Assembly (NCBI RefSeq): GCF_004804335.1
Contig: NZ_SRXY01000002.1
Span: 321,306-385,305, forward strand
DNA length: 64,000 nucleotides
DNA from: Pacificoceanicola onchidii
GTDB taxonomy: Bacteria; Pseudomonadota; Alphaproteobacteria; Rhodobacterales; Rhodobacteraceae
Reading direction: 5' to 3'
Shown piece by piece: positions 1 to 7,725 of this stretch. Position numbers and translations under genes: made by a program. Position 1 is the stretch's first letter. Each line of letters opens with the position of its first letter. Below the pieces are notes generated by a model. That model was given only the letters and a program-made list of their open reading frames with translations, did no database searches and was not told where the DNA came from.

Positions 1-1232
1 CTCCAGATCGCATCTGCCACCGTGTTGTCCAGTGCCGCCAGCGGGATCAGGATACCAACGCCCAACACGGCACCCGGCGCCGCGTAGCCAATTGTGGTGA
101 TCGGCATCAAGAGCCCCGGAAGACGCGCGCGGGACAAACGCACGCCATACACCAGGAACACCGCTGCGAGGACCGTCAGCACCGCCGCGATGCCGCCCAC
201 AGTCAGCGTGTTGATTCCGGCCTGCCACAAATCCGCGTCGCGCCAATGCTCCGTGTTGTCCAGCGCATGGCTCGTGATCACACCCGCGGGCAGCAAAAAG
301 CCCAACGCAAAGGGCAAGGCGCAGACCACCATCATCCCCCAGGAATACGCGCCGGACAGCACCTTGCGCTCAATCGGGCGGTGCCGGGTGGACAGGTTGA
401 AAAACCGCATCTTCCGGCGCGAAAGCTTTTCCATGGCCACCAGCATGACCACCAGGATCAGCACCACGGAGGCAATCTGGGCTGCGCCTCCGGCATTGTT
501 CGCTTGCAACCAAACGCTGAATATCCCGGTCGTCAAAGTCTGCACGGCGAAATAGTCCACGGTGCCGAAATCATTGACGCTTTCCATCATGGCAATGGCC
601 GCGCCCGCGACAATTGCGGGCCGCGCGAGCGGCAGGCCAACCCGCCAGAACCGACCAAACGCCCCAGCGCCCAACGACAAGGCCACCTCGTCCGATGCTG
701 CCGATTGCTCGCGGAAGGCCACGCGGGCCAGGAGATAGACATAAGGGTACAAAGCGGCCGAAAGCACGAGAATTGCTGCGCCCATGGACCGCACTTCAGG
801 GAACCAGTAGTCGCGCGCGGTCTCCCAGCCAAACACCCCGCGCATCGCAGTTTGCACGGGTCCAGCGTATTCAAAGAAGTCTACAAGCGCATAGGCCCCC
901 ACATAGGCCGGAATCGCCAAAGGAAGCAGCAGGAGCCACTCAAGCCAACGCCGCGCCTTGAAGTCATAACGCGATACGAGCCAGGCCGCCCCCGTGCCCA
1001 TCATCGCGGAAAACAGGCCGACACCGATCATCAGGATCGCCGTATTCGCCAAATAGCGCGGCAGGGTCGTCGAAATCAGGTGTGGCCAGATATTGTCCGT
1101 CGGGAACAGGGCGATCCCGAACACCGAGATGATCGGGGCCAGCACAAGCGCCGCGATGGCCAGCGCGCCAACGGACCACGGGCTGATCCGGATGCGACGT
1201 GCGGTCTGCGGCGTGGTTTCAGTGACACTCAT
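1..1232 (-). CDS. Fe(III)-type ABC transporter permease (3' end cut by window)
   Basis: Inner-membrane permease of an iron(III)-type binding-protein ABC importer (FbpB/SfuB/AfuB family). I read about 410 residues from an ATG at the right end of the interval: a short cytoplasmic lead, a first hydrophobic segment (WSVGALAIAALVLAPIISV), then many membrane spans in two homologous halves. A first EAA-type loop reads roughly DEVALSLGAGAFGRFWRVGLP. A run GYAAPGAVLGVG near the window edge belongs to the second half. The gene runs off the left edge, so the stop and the second EAA loop are not seen. The cognate binding protein and ATPase are not in the window, so the substrate is inferred from family resemblance only. 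It is divergent from the next gene. Confidence 0.8.
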   Translation of the reverse strand, partial: MSVTETTPQTARRIRISPWSVGALAIAALVLAPIISVFGIALFPTDNIWPHLISTTLPRYLANTAILMIGVGLFSAMMGTGAAWLVSRYDFKARRWLEWLLLLPLAIPAYVGAYALVDFFEYAGPVQTAMRGVFGWETARDYWFPEVRSMGAAILVLSAALYPYVYLLARVAFREQSAASDEVALSLGAGAFGRFWRVGLPLARPAIVAGAAIAMMESVNDFGTVDYFAVQTLTTGIFSVWLQANNAGGAAQIASVVLILVVMLVAMEKLSRRKMRFFNLSTRHRPIERKVLSGAYSWGMMVVCALPFALGFLLPAGVITSHALDNTEHWRDADLWQAGINTLTVGGIAAVLTVLAAVFLVYGVRLSRARLPGLLMPITTIGYAAPGAVLGVGILIPLAALDNTVADAIW

Positions 1233-1351
1233 GGATCGGCCTTCCGGGCGAGGTGGTTTGCTTTGCAGCCATTGGCCTTATAGTTCACGCAGACATAGAT
1301 CAAAAGACACGGTCCGACAAATAGAGTCAGGAACGGAAAAGAGGCGGCATC

Positions 1352-2233
1352 ATGCAAGTTATCCTGCACCTCGGCGTGCATTGCACCGATGATGACAAGC
1401 TCCTGAAAGGCTTGCTCAGAAATGCCGACGCCTGGCGGCACGAGGCCATCGCCATGCCCGGACCGTCCCGCTACCGCCGCCTGTTGTCCGAAGCGGTCAA
1501 CTCGATTGCCAGCGGAGCGCCAGCGCCGGAAGCCCGAGAGGTGCTGCTGGACGCCATACTGTCCGAGGATCCCGAAGGCGTGAACCGCCTGATCCTGAGC
1601 CATCGCAATTTCCTGTCCGTGCCGCGTCTCGCGCTGAACGAGGGTTTGATCTACCGCCTGGCGGAGCGCCGGTTGCGCACGTTTTGCAGCCTTTTCGCTG
1701 AAGACTCGGTCGAGCTTCACATCGGTCTGCGCGATTTCGCGACCTGGATTCCGGCCATGCTCGAAGAAGCGCCGGACGAGGACCTGAAGTCCCTTTTGCA
1801 TGGCGCGGACCCAATGCATTTGCGCTGGTCCGGCCTACTGCACCGCATCCGCGCGGAACTGCCGGACGTGCCAATCACCGTCTGGGCAAACGAGGACACA
1901 CCGCTGATCTGGGGGCAACTCCTGCGGCGGCTTGCCGGCTTGCCGCTCGATCAGAAGATCACCGGGGCGTTTGACATGCTTTCGGCGGTAATCGCCCCTG
2001 AGGGCATGCGCCGGTTTCGGGCTTTCCTGAAGGAAAACCCGGATCTGCCGGAGCCGCAGAAGCGCAAGGTCATGGCGGTCTTCATGGACAAATACGCGCT
2101 GGACGAGGAGGTCGAGGAAGAACTCGACCTGCCCGGATGGGATGCCGCTTACGTGGACATGCTGACTGAGCTGTACGAAGAAGATCTCGGGCGCATTGCC
2201 GGGATTGATGGGGTGGTCTTCGTGCAGCCGTAA
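1352..2233 (+). CDS. Conserved hypothetical protein, 293 aa
   Basis: I do not recognise a characterised family. The protein begins MQVILHLGVHCTDDDKLL, which vaguely resembles the opening strand and loop of sulfotransferase-like proteins (HIGVH-T), but no clear PAPS-binding Lys/Arg/Thr pattern follows, so no activity is assigned. It is soluble, with no signal peptide or membrane segment, and has a strongly acidic C-terminal part (ALDEEVEEELDLPGWD). It starts about 120 bp from the divergent permease and converges on the FAD oxidoreductase downstream. Coding is supported by length and typical GC-rich codon use. Confidence 0.7.
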   Translation: MQVILHLGVHCTDDDKLLKGLLRNADAWRHEAIAMPGPSRYRRLLSEAVNSIASGAPAPEAREVLLDAILSEDPEGVNRLILSHRNFLSVPRLALNEGLIYRLAERRLRTFCSLFAEDSVELHIGLRDFATWIPAMLEEAPDEDLKSLLHGADPMHLRWSGLLHRIRAELPDVPITVWANEDTPLIWGQLLRRLAGLPLDQKITGAFDMLSAVIAPEGMRRFRAFLKENPDLPEPQKRKVMAVFMDKYALDEEVEEELDLPGWDAAYVDMLTELYEEDLGRIAGIDGVVFVQP

Positions 2234-2246
2234 GACGCGGCTGCGT

Positions 2247-3644
2247 TCAGCCGAGCACCTTCCCCGGGTTCAAAATCCCCTTCGGATCAAGCGCAGTTTT
2301 GATCGCTCGCATCATCTCCAGCGCAACAGGGTCCTTGAAACGCGTCATGGCAGGCTGTTTGGCAAGGCCGATCCCATGCTCCGCCGAGAAACTGCCGCCC
2401 AAGGCCAGCGCCTCTTCTTCCACGGCCTCCATGATCTCGCCGCGGGCCTCCCCGGTTTTCTCTGTCCAGACCGCATAGTGCACGTTCCCGTCACCGAGAT
2501 GCGCCACGACCACTGTCAAGGCATCCCGGTCCATGCCCGCCAGACGCGCATCGGCCCGGCCCAGGAACTCTGCCACCCGGTCAAGCGGCACGGCCACATC
2601 GCAGATGATCGCAGGCCGCGCGGTACTCACCTCTGCCGCCGCTTCCCGCAAAGCCCAGAACGCGCGCCGCTGTCCCTCGTTCTGTGCCACGACCGCATCG
2701 GTCAGTTCTTCACGTTCCAGCATCTCGCCCAGCGCTTCTTCCAGCGCGCCCGCAATCGGCGGCTGACCATCTGGTCCCGCCTCCACATCACGTGGCGCCG
2801 TCGCGCCCAGTTCGACAAGGATATTCACGTCATACTGGTCATCGAAGGGAAGGCGTGCCTCCGGGTGAAGTCGCGCGTATTCCTCGACATAGCGGCGCGG
2901 CATGAACTCGAACGCCTCCACCTGCCCGCCTGTCACCTCCTGCAAACGGTTCAGAAGCCCCAGCGCCGCGCCGACATCGTCCATGCCAAGAAAGGCTGTC
3001 GCATAGGCTTTGGGCTGCGGCACCAGTTTGACCACCGCCGCCGTGATCACGCCGAGGATCCCTTCGGAGCCAATCAGCAGGTTGCGCAGGTTCAGACCGG
3101 TGTTGTCCTTGTGAAGCTCGCTCATCAGATCAACCACGCGCCCGTCGGCCAGCACCGCCTCGACACCCAGAACCAGATCGCGGGTATTGCCATAACGCAG
3201 CACGTTGGACCCGCCCGCGTTGGTCGCCAGAATACCGCCCATGGTGCAGGATCCCTTGGCCCCAAAAGTCATCGGAAAACTCAGGCCCTGCGCCTCCACT
3301 GCCTCGTGCAGAGTGCTGAGGATCACCCCGGCCTCAACCACGGCCAGCCGCGCCTCCGGCCGGATCTCGCGAATGGCATTCATGCGGTCGAGCGACAACA
3401 TGATCGAGGCGTCCCCCGACGTGCCCCCCGAAAGCCCGGTGTTCCCGCCCACCGGAACCACGGGCATGCCCGCCTCATTCGCAATGCGCAGCACCGCTGC
3501 CACCTCGTCCCGGCTGCGCGGACGTACCACGCAAAGCGGCGCCCAGGCGTAGTTTCCGGTCCAATCGCGGCACCAGGGCGCCATGGCCTCTCCGGTCAGG
3601 ACCGAGGCTTCTCCCAAAGCCGCGCACAGCGCCTCTACGGTCAT
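2247..3644 (-). CDS. FAD-binding 2-hydroxyacid dehydrogenase (GlcD/D-lactate dehydrogenase-like)
   Basis: Flavoenzyme of the FAD_binding_4/FAD-oxidase_C family, which oxidises D-2-hydroxyacids such as D-lactate, glycolate or D-2-hydroxyglutarate. The PP-loop FAD motif VPVGGNTGLSGGT lies at residues 63-75. C-terminal family motifs HLGDGNVHYAV and SAEHGIGLAK are intact. Length 465 aa is normal for the family. The start was placed at an ATG overlapping the stop of the upstream DUF4198 gene as ATGA, indicating translational coupling; a start ten codons earlier would lie inside that gene. The exact substrate cannot be read from sequence. Confidence 0.87.
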   Translation of the reverse strand: MTVEALCAALGEASVLTGEAMAPWCRDWTGNYAWAPLCVVRPRSRDEVAAVLRIANEAGMPVVPVGGNTGLSGGTSGDASIMLSLDRMNAIREIRPEARLAVVEAGVILSTLHEAVEAQGLSFPMTFGAKGSCTMGGILATNAGGSNVLRYGNTRDLVLGVEAVLADGRVVDLMSELHKDNTGLNLRNLLIGSEGILGVITAAVVKLVPQPKAYATAFLGMDDVGAALGLLNRLQEVTGGQVEAFEFMPRRYVEEYARLHPEARLPFDDQYDVNILVELGATAPRDVEAGPDGQPPIAGALEEALGEMLEREELTDAVVAQNEGQRRAFWALREAAAEVSTARPAIICDVAVPLDRVAEFLGRADARLAGMDRDALTVVVAHLGDGNVHYAVWTEKTGEARGEIMEAVEEEALALGGSFSAEHGIGLAKQPAMTRFKDPVALEMMRAIKTALDPKGILNPGKVLG

Positions 3645-4432
3645 TGCGGCACCCCGAAGGTCAACGAAGCCCACAGGCTTTCCCAGACTGCATCTTTCTC
3701 ATCCATCGGCTCGCTCTCCCGCATGACCACGTGATCGACGAGGTAGAAATGGCCCGCTTTCACGTCCAAAACCGCCCGGCCCTCGCCGTCCGTGCGATAG
3801 TTGTTTTGAACCACGGTTCGATCCGGCGCGCGTTCGAACAGCGTGATCTGCACATCTTTACGCGGCTGCCCCAGATAAAGCGCCTGCACCGGAAAACCGC
3901 CCGACACATCGTCGGTGTAAGGGTTTTTCTCTGCCACGATTTCAACCGTCAGCCCCGCCTCCGTGTCTGCCCCTTTGGCATCGCCAACACCGATCAGGCT
4001 TTTGGCATAGCGCACATACCGCTCGCGGAACTTCGTCCGGGGCAGCCCGCGCTCCAGATGGCGAGGCAAAGCCCACTCAAAGTCTTTCTCCGCGCAGAAC
4101 GCTTCGAACTTCTCCCACTTGGCATAGGTCAGCAGGTAGTCGCGGGTTTCATGTACGATCACCGCCAGCCCCTCACCCGCGGCCTCCATGTTCAGCGCGG
4201 GCTGATCCCCTGCACGTCCCGGAACCGCCCGCGTGCCGTCCAGGATCGTTTCGAACCGCCGAAAATTGCGCGGGATGTAGGAATAGGTCGACCCTTTGAG
4301 ATCGGTCCCCACCCGTATGTCCGCCTCCAACCGGCCGCCTGCGGCAATCTCGGTCCGGATCGGTTCGATCCAGAACTCATGGGCCGCCAAAGGGCTGGCC
4401 AGCAAGCTGGCAAGCAGGATCATCGTTCGCAT
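3641..4432 (-). CDS. DUF4198 periplasmic protein (NikM-like)
   Basis: Secreted protein of the DUF4198 family, members of which resemble periplasmic components linked to nickel/cobalt uptake. The chosen start gives a clean signal peptide, MRTMILLASLLASPLAA, followed directly by HEFWIEP, the family's usual mature N-terminus (His near the cleavage site, possibly metal-binding). A longer in-frame extension of 44 residues upstream has no signal-peptide character and was rejected. The remaining 240 residues look beta-rich (for example GRAVLDVKAGHFYLVDHVV). Its stop overlaps the start of the FAD oxidoreductase as ATGA. No transporter gene is adjacent, so a role in metal uptake is only a family inference. 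Confidence 0.78.
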   Translation of the reverse strand: MRTMILLASLLASPLAAHEFWIEPIRTEIAAGGRLEADIRVGTDLKGSTYSYIPRNFRRFETILDGTRAVPGRAGDQPALNMEAAGEGLAVIVHETRDYLLTYAKWEKFEAFCAEKDFEWALPRHLERGLPRTKFRERYVRYAKSLIGVGDAKGADTEAGLTVEIVAEKNPYTDDVSGGFPVQALYLGQPRKDVQITLFERAPDRTVVQNNYRTDGEGRAVLDVKAGHFYLVDHVVMRESEPMDEKDAVWESLWASLTFGVPQ

Positions 4433-4569
4433 GGGGTCTCCTCCGAAGCCACGGTACTGTGGGATTGAAGGGGATGGTAGGGGGCTTTCACCGCAAAGCA
4501 CGTAACGCGTGCCGCCACGGTACGCCAGTTCCGGAAAGTCCCGGATCATCTCCGGGACGCGCATGCGCC

Positions 4570-5031
4570 CTACCCTTTAAGGCGCAGCTCCAAATCGCGC
4601 GCGAAAGTCGCCATACGGTGCCGGAACCGCTTGTCGATTCCGCCTTTGGCCAGTTTCAGCGATTGCACCAGAAGCCGCGCGGACAAGGTTTTCGGCATCA
4701 ATTCGGTGACAAGATTGATCCGCGTGCGCGATCGCGACAGCGCAACCGTTTCGATCCGTGTCTGGGCCTCAAGCCCGCCCGAGACCGACTGGAACACCAT
4801 CTGTTCCGGCACTGCAAAATCCGTCAAAGTAATGTCCGCATCGCGCTTCTTGCCGCGAAACGAAAACCCGGCGGTCCATTCAAGGCCCGCGTCCGGATTG
4901 TCCACCTCGCCTTTGCGCGAGATCTCGACGCCACGCCGCATGGCCTGCCGTTCCACCGCCTCGAAATCCGACAATGCGGCGAACACCTGGTCAATCGGCG
5001 CTTCAATGTCTTCGCTTGCCTTGAGTTCCAT
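4570..5031 (-). CDS. SRPBCC family protein, 153 aa
   Basis: Small single-domain protein of the START/SRPBCC (polyketide cyclase-like) fold. The start MELKASEDIEAPIDQVFAAL matches the typical first strand plus helix (E/DI.AP...V...L.D), followed by FEAVERQAMRRGVEISR. The pattern ends with an amphipathic helix (KGIDKRFRHRMATFARDLEL). Hydrophobic ligand binding is the family theme; no ligand can be named. It lies between nudC and the DUF4198 gene on the same strand, with gaps of about 60 and 140 bp, so it may be cotranscribed with nudC. Confidence 0.8.
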   Translation of the reverse strand: MELKASEDIEAPIDQVFAALSDFEAVERQAMRRGVEISRKGEVDNPDAGLEWTAGFSFRGKKRDADITLTDFAVPEQMVFQSVSGGLEAQTRIETVALSRSRTRINLVTELMPKTLSARLLVQSLKLAKGGIDKRFRHRMATFARDLELRLKG

Positions 5032-5092
5032 ATCTGACTGCCCTTTTTGCCTGCCCGATGCCTTACACGGCAAATCTGGCCAGAAGGTGACG

Positions 5093-6064
5093 TCAATCGA
5101 GCCGATCTGCAAGCCAGTTGCGCAACAGGAAATGCGCAATCGCACCGCGCCGGGCGGGCAAGATGTCTTCGCGCAGACCGGCAAAGGAATCCGCCAGTTC
5201 TTCGCGTGTGACCCAGCGCGCATCCTCGATTTCGACCGGATCGATAACGATCTCGTCGCTCAAGGCCTCGCCATGGCAGCCGAACATCAGCGAAGAGGGG
5301 AAAGCCCATGGCTGGCTCGACAAGTAGCGCACCGCGCCAACCTTGACCCCCGCCTCTTCCCAAACCTCGCGCCGCACCGCCGCCTCGATCGGCTCACCCG
5401 GCTCGATAAACCCGGCGAGACAGGAATACATGCCCTCCGGCCAACCGGGCGACCGCCCGAGAAGGCATTTGTTGCCCCGTGTGATCAGCATGATCACCAC
5501 CGGGTCCGTGCGCGGGAAATGATGTGCGCCGCAATCCGGGCAGATTCGTTCCCAACCGGCCTGATGGATTACGGTCTGCGACCCGCATTTGGCGCAGAAC
5601 CCATGGCTGGCATGCCAGCCCAGCAGCGCCTTGGCGGTGGTGGTCAGTTCCGCGTCCCGCGCATTGAGCCGCGTGAGCATGGTTCGAAGTTCGCGGAACC
5701 GCGTGCCTTCGGGCAAATCCGGGTGAACCTGCTCCGACATGTCGAGGAAGCTGCCCGGCTGCGTCTCGTCCAACGCCTCCGGCACCCAGCCCGAGATGTC
5801 ATGGGCAAAAACCGCCGCCCCGCTTTCCTCGCGCCCCAGCAGGATCGGCTCTTCGCGGGTCTCGGCCAGAATCGGGTGATCCATCGGCAATCGGACCAGA
5901 TCAAAGCCCCCCTCACCTTCGATCAAGGGCTTGCCACGCCAGAATAAAATGCACCGAGCGCGCGCATCCTGCAAAGCCGCCGCCAGCTTTGGCACATCCC
6001 CGCGAATCTCCGCCGCCCGGTCGAGCCCAGAGCCGCCAAACGTCACCTGCTCTGCTATTTTCAT
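5093..6064 (-). CDS. nudC: NAD+ diphosphatase (NADH pyrophosphatase)
   Basis: Nudix hydrolase that cleaves NAD(H) to NMN(H) and AMP and removes NAD caps from RNA. It has the full NudC layout: an N-terminal domain, a four-cysteine zinc ribbon (CAKCGSQ...CPDCGAHHFPR), the Nudix box (GFIEPGEPIEAAVRREVWEEAGV pattern, catalytic REVWEE) and the specificity motif SQPWAFPSSLM just downstream (SQPWPFPxS in the family). The start MKIAEQVTFGG gives 323 aa; a longer frame runs upstream through a palindromic repeat and is not coding. Confidence 0.92.
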   Translation of the reverse strand: MKIAEQVTFGGSGLDRAAEIRGDVPKLAAALQDARARCILFWRGKPLIEGEGGFDLVRLPMDHPILAETREEPILLGREESGAAVFAHDISGWVPEALDETQPGSFLDMSEQVHPDLPEGTRFRELRTMLTRLNARDAELTTTAKALLGWHASHGFCAKCGSQTVIHQAGWERICPDCGAHHFPRTDPVVIMLITRGNKCLLGRSPGWPEGMYSCLAGFIEPGEPIEAAVRREVWEEAGVKVGAVRYLSSQPWAFPSSLMFGCHGEALSDEIVIDPVEIEDARWVTREELADSFAGLREDILPARRGAIAHFLLRNWLADRLD

Positions 6065-6155
6065 ATCCAGCCTCCGCGCGGTTTTCGGCACCATGCATCC
6101 CGTGCGCGGGAATGGCAAATGGGTTGAAACCGGGTGCGAAGGGGAGTTACGCACG

Positions 6156-6183
6156 CCCGTCCCGGACTTGATCCGGGACCTCA
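6156..6183. repeat. Dispersed intergenic palindrome, copy 1
   Basis: A perfect 8-bp inverted repeat GTCCCGGA/TCCGGGAC around a CTTGA loop sits between the RNA methyltransferase gene and nudC. The whole 28-bp unit recurs identically at 53868-53895 in another intergenic gap. Both copies create short spurious frames reading like PDLIRDL or MRSRIKSGTG. I interpret it as a REP-like dispersed element. Confidence 0.75.
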
Positions 6184-6228
6184 TGGCCCATAGTCTCGAT
6201 CATTGGAAATACCGAAACAGGCCGCCCC

Positions 6229-7335
6229 TTATCCCAGCGCCCCGGTCTGGTAGAGCTTGATCTTCAGCCCGCCATGCGGGATCGGCGCAGAGACCTTGGA
6301 GAAGGTCAACCCAGTCGCCTTCGCCAGCCCGCCATCTGCCGTCACCATGCCCAGCCGCCAGCCCACAAAGCGCTCCCGCGCCACCTGCCCTAAGGCGGCG
6401 TAGAGCGCAAAGAGCAGTTTTCGGTTGCCGATTCGAGCACCGTAAGGAGGATTGACGATGATCAGCCCCGGCGATCTTTCGGGCCGCTGCACCTCGCTCA
6501 CCGGACAGCGCAGGAACTCCGTCACGCCCGCAACTCCGGCGCGCTCCGCATTGGCCGTACTCATACGGATGGCGCCGTCATCGCGGTCAGAGCCGTAAAA
6601 CCGCACCGTTGTCTCGTGCGGCACAACTTCCGCCTTCATCGCACTCCATGCGGCCGCATCGAAACTGGCAAAATCTTCGAATGCGAAGGCCCGCGTTCGT
6701 CCCGGCGCCAACCCCAATGCCATCTCCGCCGCCTCCAGCACAAAGGTGCCAGAGCCGCACATCGGATCATAAACCGGTTCTGTGCCGTCAAAGCCGCATT
6801 CGCGCAGGAACAGAGCGGCCAAAGTCTCGCGCATCGGAGCCTTGTTCACGGCTTCCTTGTGACCCCGGCGATGCAAAGGCGCGCCGGAGGTGTCGAGGCT
6901 GATCGTCACCAGATTGTCCTCGATCCGCGCCATCACCCGGATTGGCGCATCCTCTGCCAGCGGTACGCCAAGCGTTTCCGTCAAGGCGCGCTCAATCCGC
7001 TGTTTTGCTGCCCGATCGTGATAAATCTTTGATGCCTTGCAGGTCACTTCGACGCGCACAGGGATGTCAGCCCGCAAATGCGCGGCCCAATCGAACTTGC
7101 GCGACCGCTTGTCGAGCTGCGCCAGATGAAAGGCCCTGAACGATCCGATCCGCGCCAGCACACGGCTCGCCCCACGCAGGTGCAGGTTCGCGTGCCAGAC
7201 CGTGCGCCAATCCCCGCGCAGCGTCACGCCGCCGGGCACGGCCTTTGGCGCAGGCAGGCCCACGGCTTCGGCTTCGGCCTGCAAGGCCGGTTCAAGCCCC
7301 GGAAGGGCGGCGAGGAAGATTTCAAACGGCTCCAT
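6229..7335 (-). CDS. THUMP-domain class I SAM-dependent RNA methyltransferase (RlmL-like)
   Basis: Methyltransferase of the UPF0020/RlmL family that modifies rRNA guanine N2 (E. coli RlmL N-terminal half: 23S G2445). Order of parts: THUMP region (FLAALPGLEPALQAEAEAVGL and onward, residues 1-160), then the Rossmann-type methyltransferase with a DPMCGSGTFVLEAAEMALG SAM-binding segment and the catalytic NPPYG tetrad (LIIVNPPYGARIG). Length 368 aa matches the single-domain version without the RlmK fusion. It is the first gene of the leftward run and is divergent from ffs. Confidence 0.88.
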   Translation of the reverse strand: MEPFEIFLAALPGLEPALQAEAEAVGLPAPKAVPGGVTLRGDWRTVWHANLHLRGASRVLARIGSFRAFHLAQLDKRSRKFDWAAHLRADIPVRVEVTCKASKIYHDRAAKQRIERALTETLGVPLAEDAPIRVMARIEDNLVTISLDTSGAPLHRRGHKEAVNKAPMRETLAALFLRECGFDGTEPVYDPMCGSGTFVLEAAEMALGLAPGRTRAFAFEDFASFDAAAWSAMKAEVVPHETTVRFYGSDRDDGAIRMSTANAERAGVAGVTEFLRCPVSEVQRPERSPGLIIVNPPYGARIGNRKLLFALYAALGQVARERFVGWRLGMVTADGGLAKATGLTFSKVSAPIPHGGLKIKLYQTGALG

Positions 7336-7380
7336 CCGCCCCGCTTACCCGCTTGGCCGGGATTTGCAACAGCGAGGAGG

Positions 7381-7408
7381 TTGAAACCATCGCTGAACTG
7401 CCTTACAT
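7381..7408 (+). promoter_or_regulatory. Predicted sigma-70 promoter of the SRP RNA gene
   Basis: TTGAAA (7381-7386) and TTACAT (7403-7408) are 16 bp apart, and the second box ends about 7 bp before the first paired base of the SRP RNA. This is a good -35/-10 arrangement. No transcript data are available. Confidence 0.55.
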
Positions 7409-7414
7409 GCCGAG

Positions 7415-7512
7415 TCGAGGGGTTGGCGCGGGCAAGCGCCTCGCCAACCTGGTCAGGTCCGGAAGGAAGCAGCCACAACGAGCCCCGCTTGGGTCGATGT
7501 CCAGCCTCTCAC
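7415..7512 (+). ncRNA. ffs: Signal recognition particle RNA (4.5S, small bacterial type)
   Basis: RNA partner of Ffh in cotranslational membrane targeting. The diagnostic apical domain GGTCAGGTCCGGAAGGAAGC with its GGAA tetraloop and asymmetric loop is intact at about 7451-7470. The outer helix closes between GAGGGGTTGG (7417-7426) and CCAGCCTCTC (7501-7510) with G-U pairs. Total length near 95 nt is the usual alphaproteobacterial size. Exact ends are estimated from the helix. Confidence 0.93.
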
Positions 7513-7518
7513 CAGTCA

Positions 7519-7556
7519 AACGGCTGCGCTTCAAAGCGCGGCCGTTTTGCTTTTTT
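7519..7556 (+). terminator. Rho-independent terminator of ffs
   Basis: A 13-bp stem (AACGGCTGCGCTT with AAGCGCGGCCGTT, one G-U pair) and a tiny loop, followed by a T-rich tract (TTGCTTTTTT), starts 8 bp after the SRP RNA. Confidence 0.88.
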
Positions 7557-7725
7557 CCGCCCTCTTTTGCGCAGGCAACCGCTAAAATCCGAGCCTTTTG
7601 TCGGGCTGTAGCCCGGGCGAAGTCACTTTTCCGCCCGATTGCAGCGGTGTTTTGGTCAGGCTCTGAATTCTGCTCGTGAAGCCCGTCACGGCAGCGCAAC
7701 AGTCCCAAGACAGGAGGCTGCCATC

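Noticed and set aside
2196-3734. A 512-codon plus-strand frame over the FAD oxidoreductase
   Set aside because: Antisense to the oxidoreductase, whose FAD and C-terminal motifs are intact; the plus frame has no recognisable domain.
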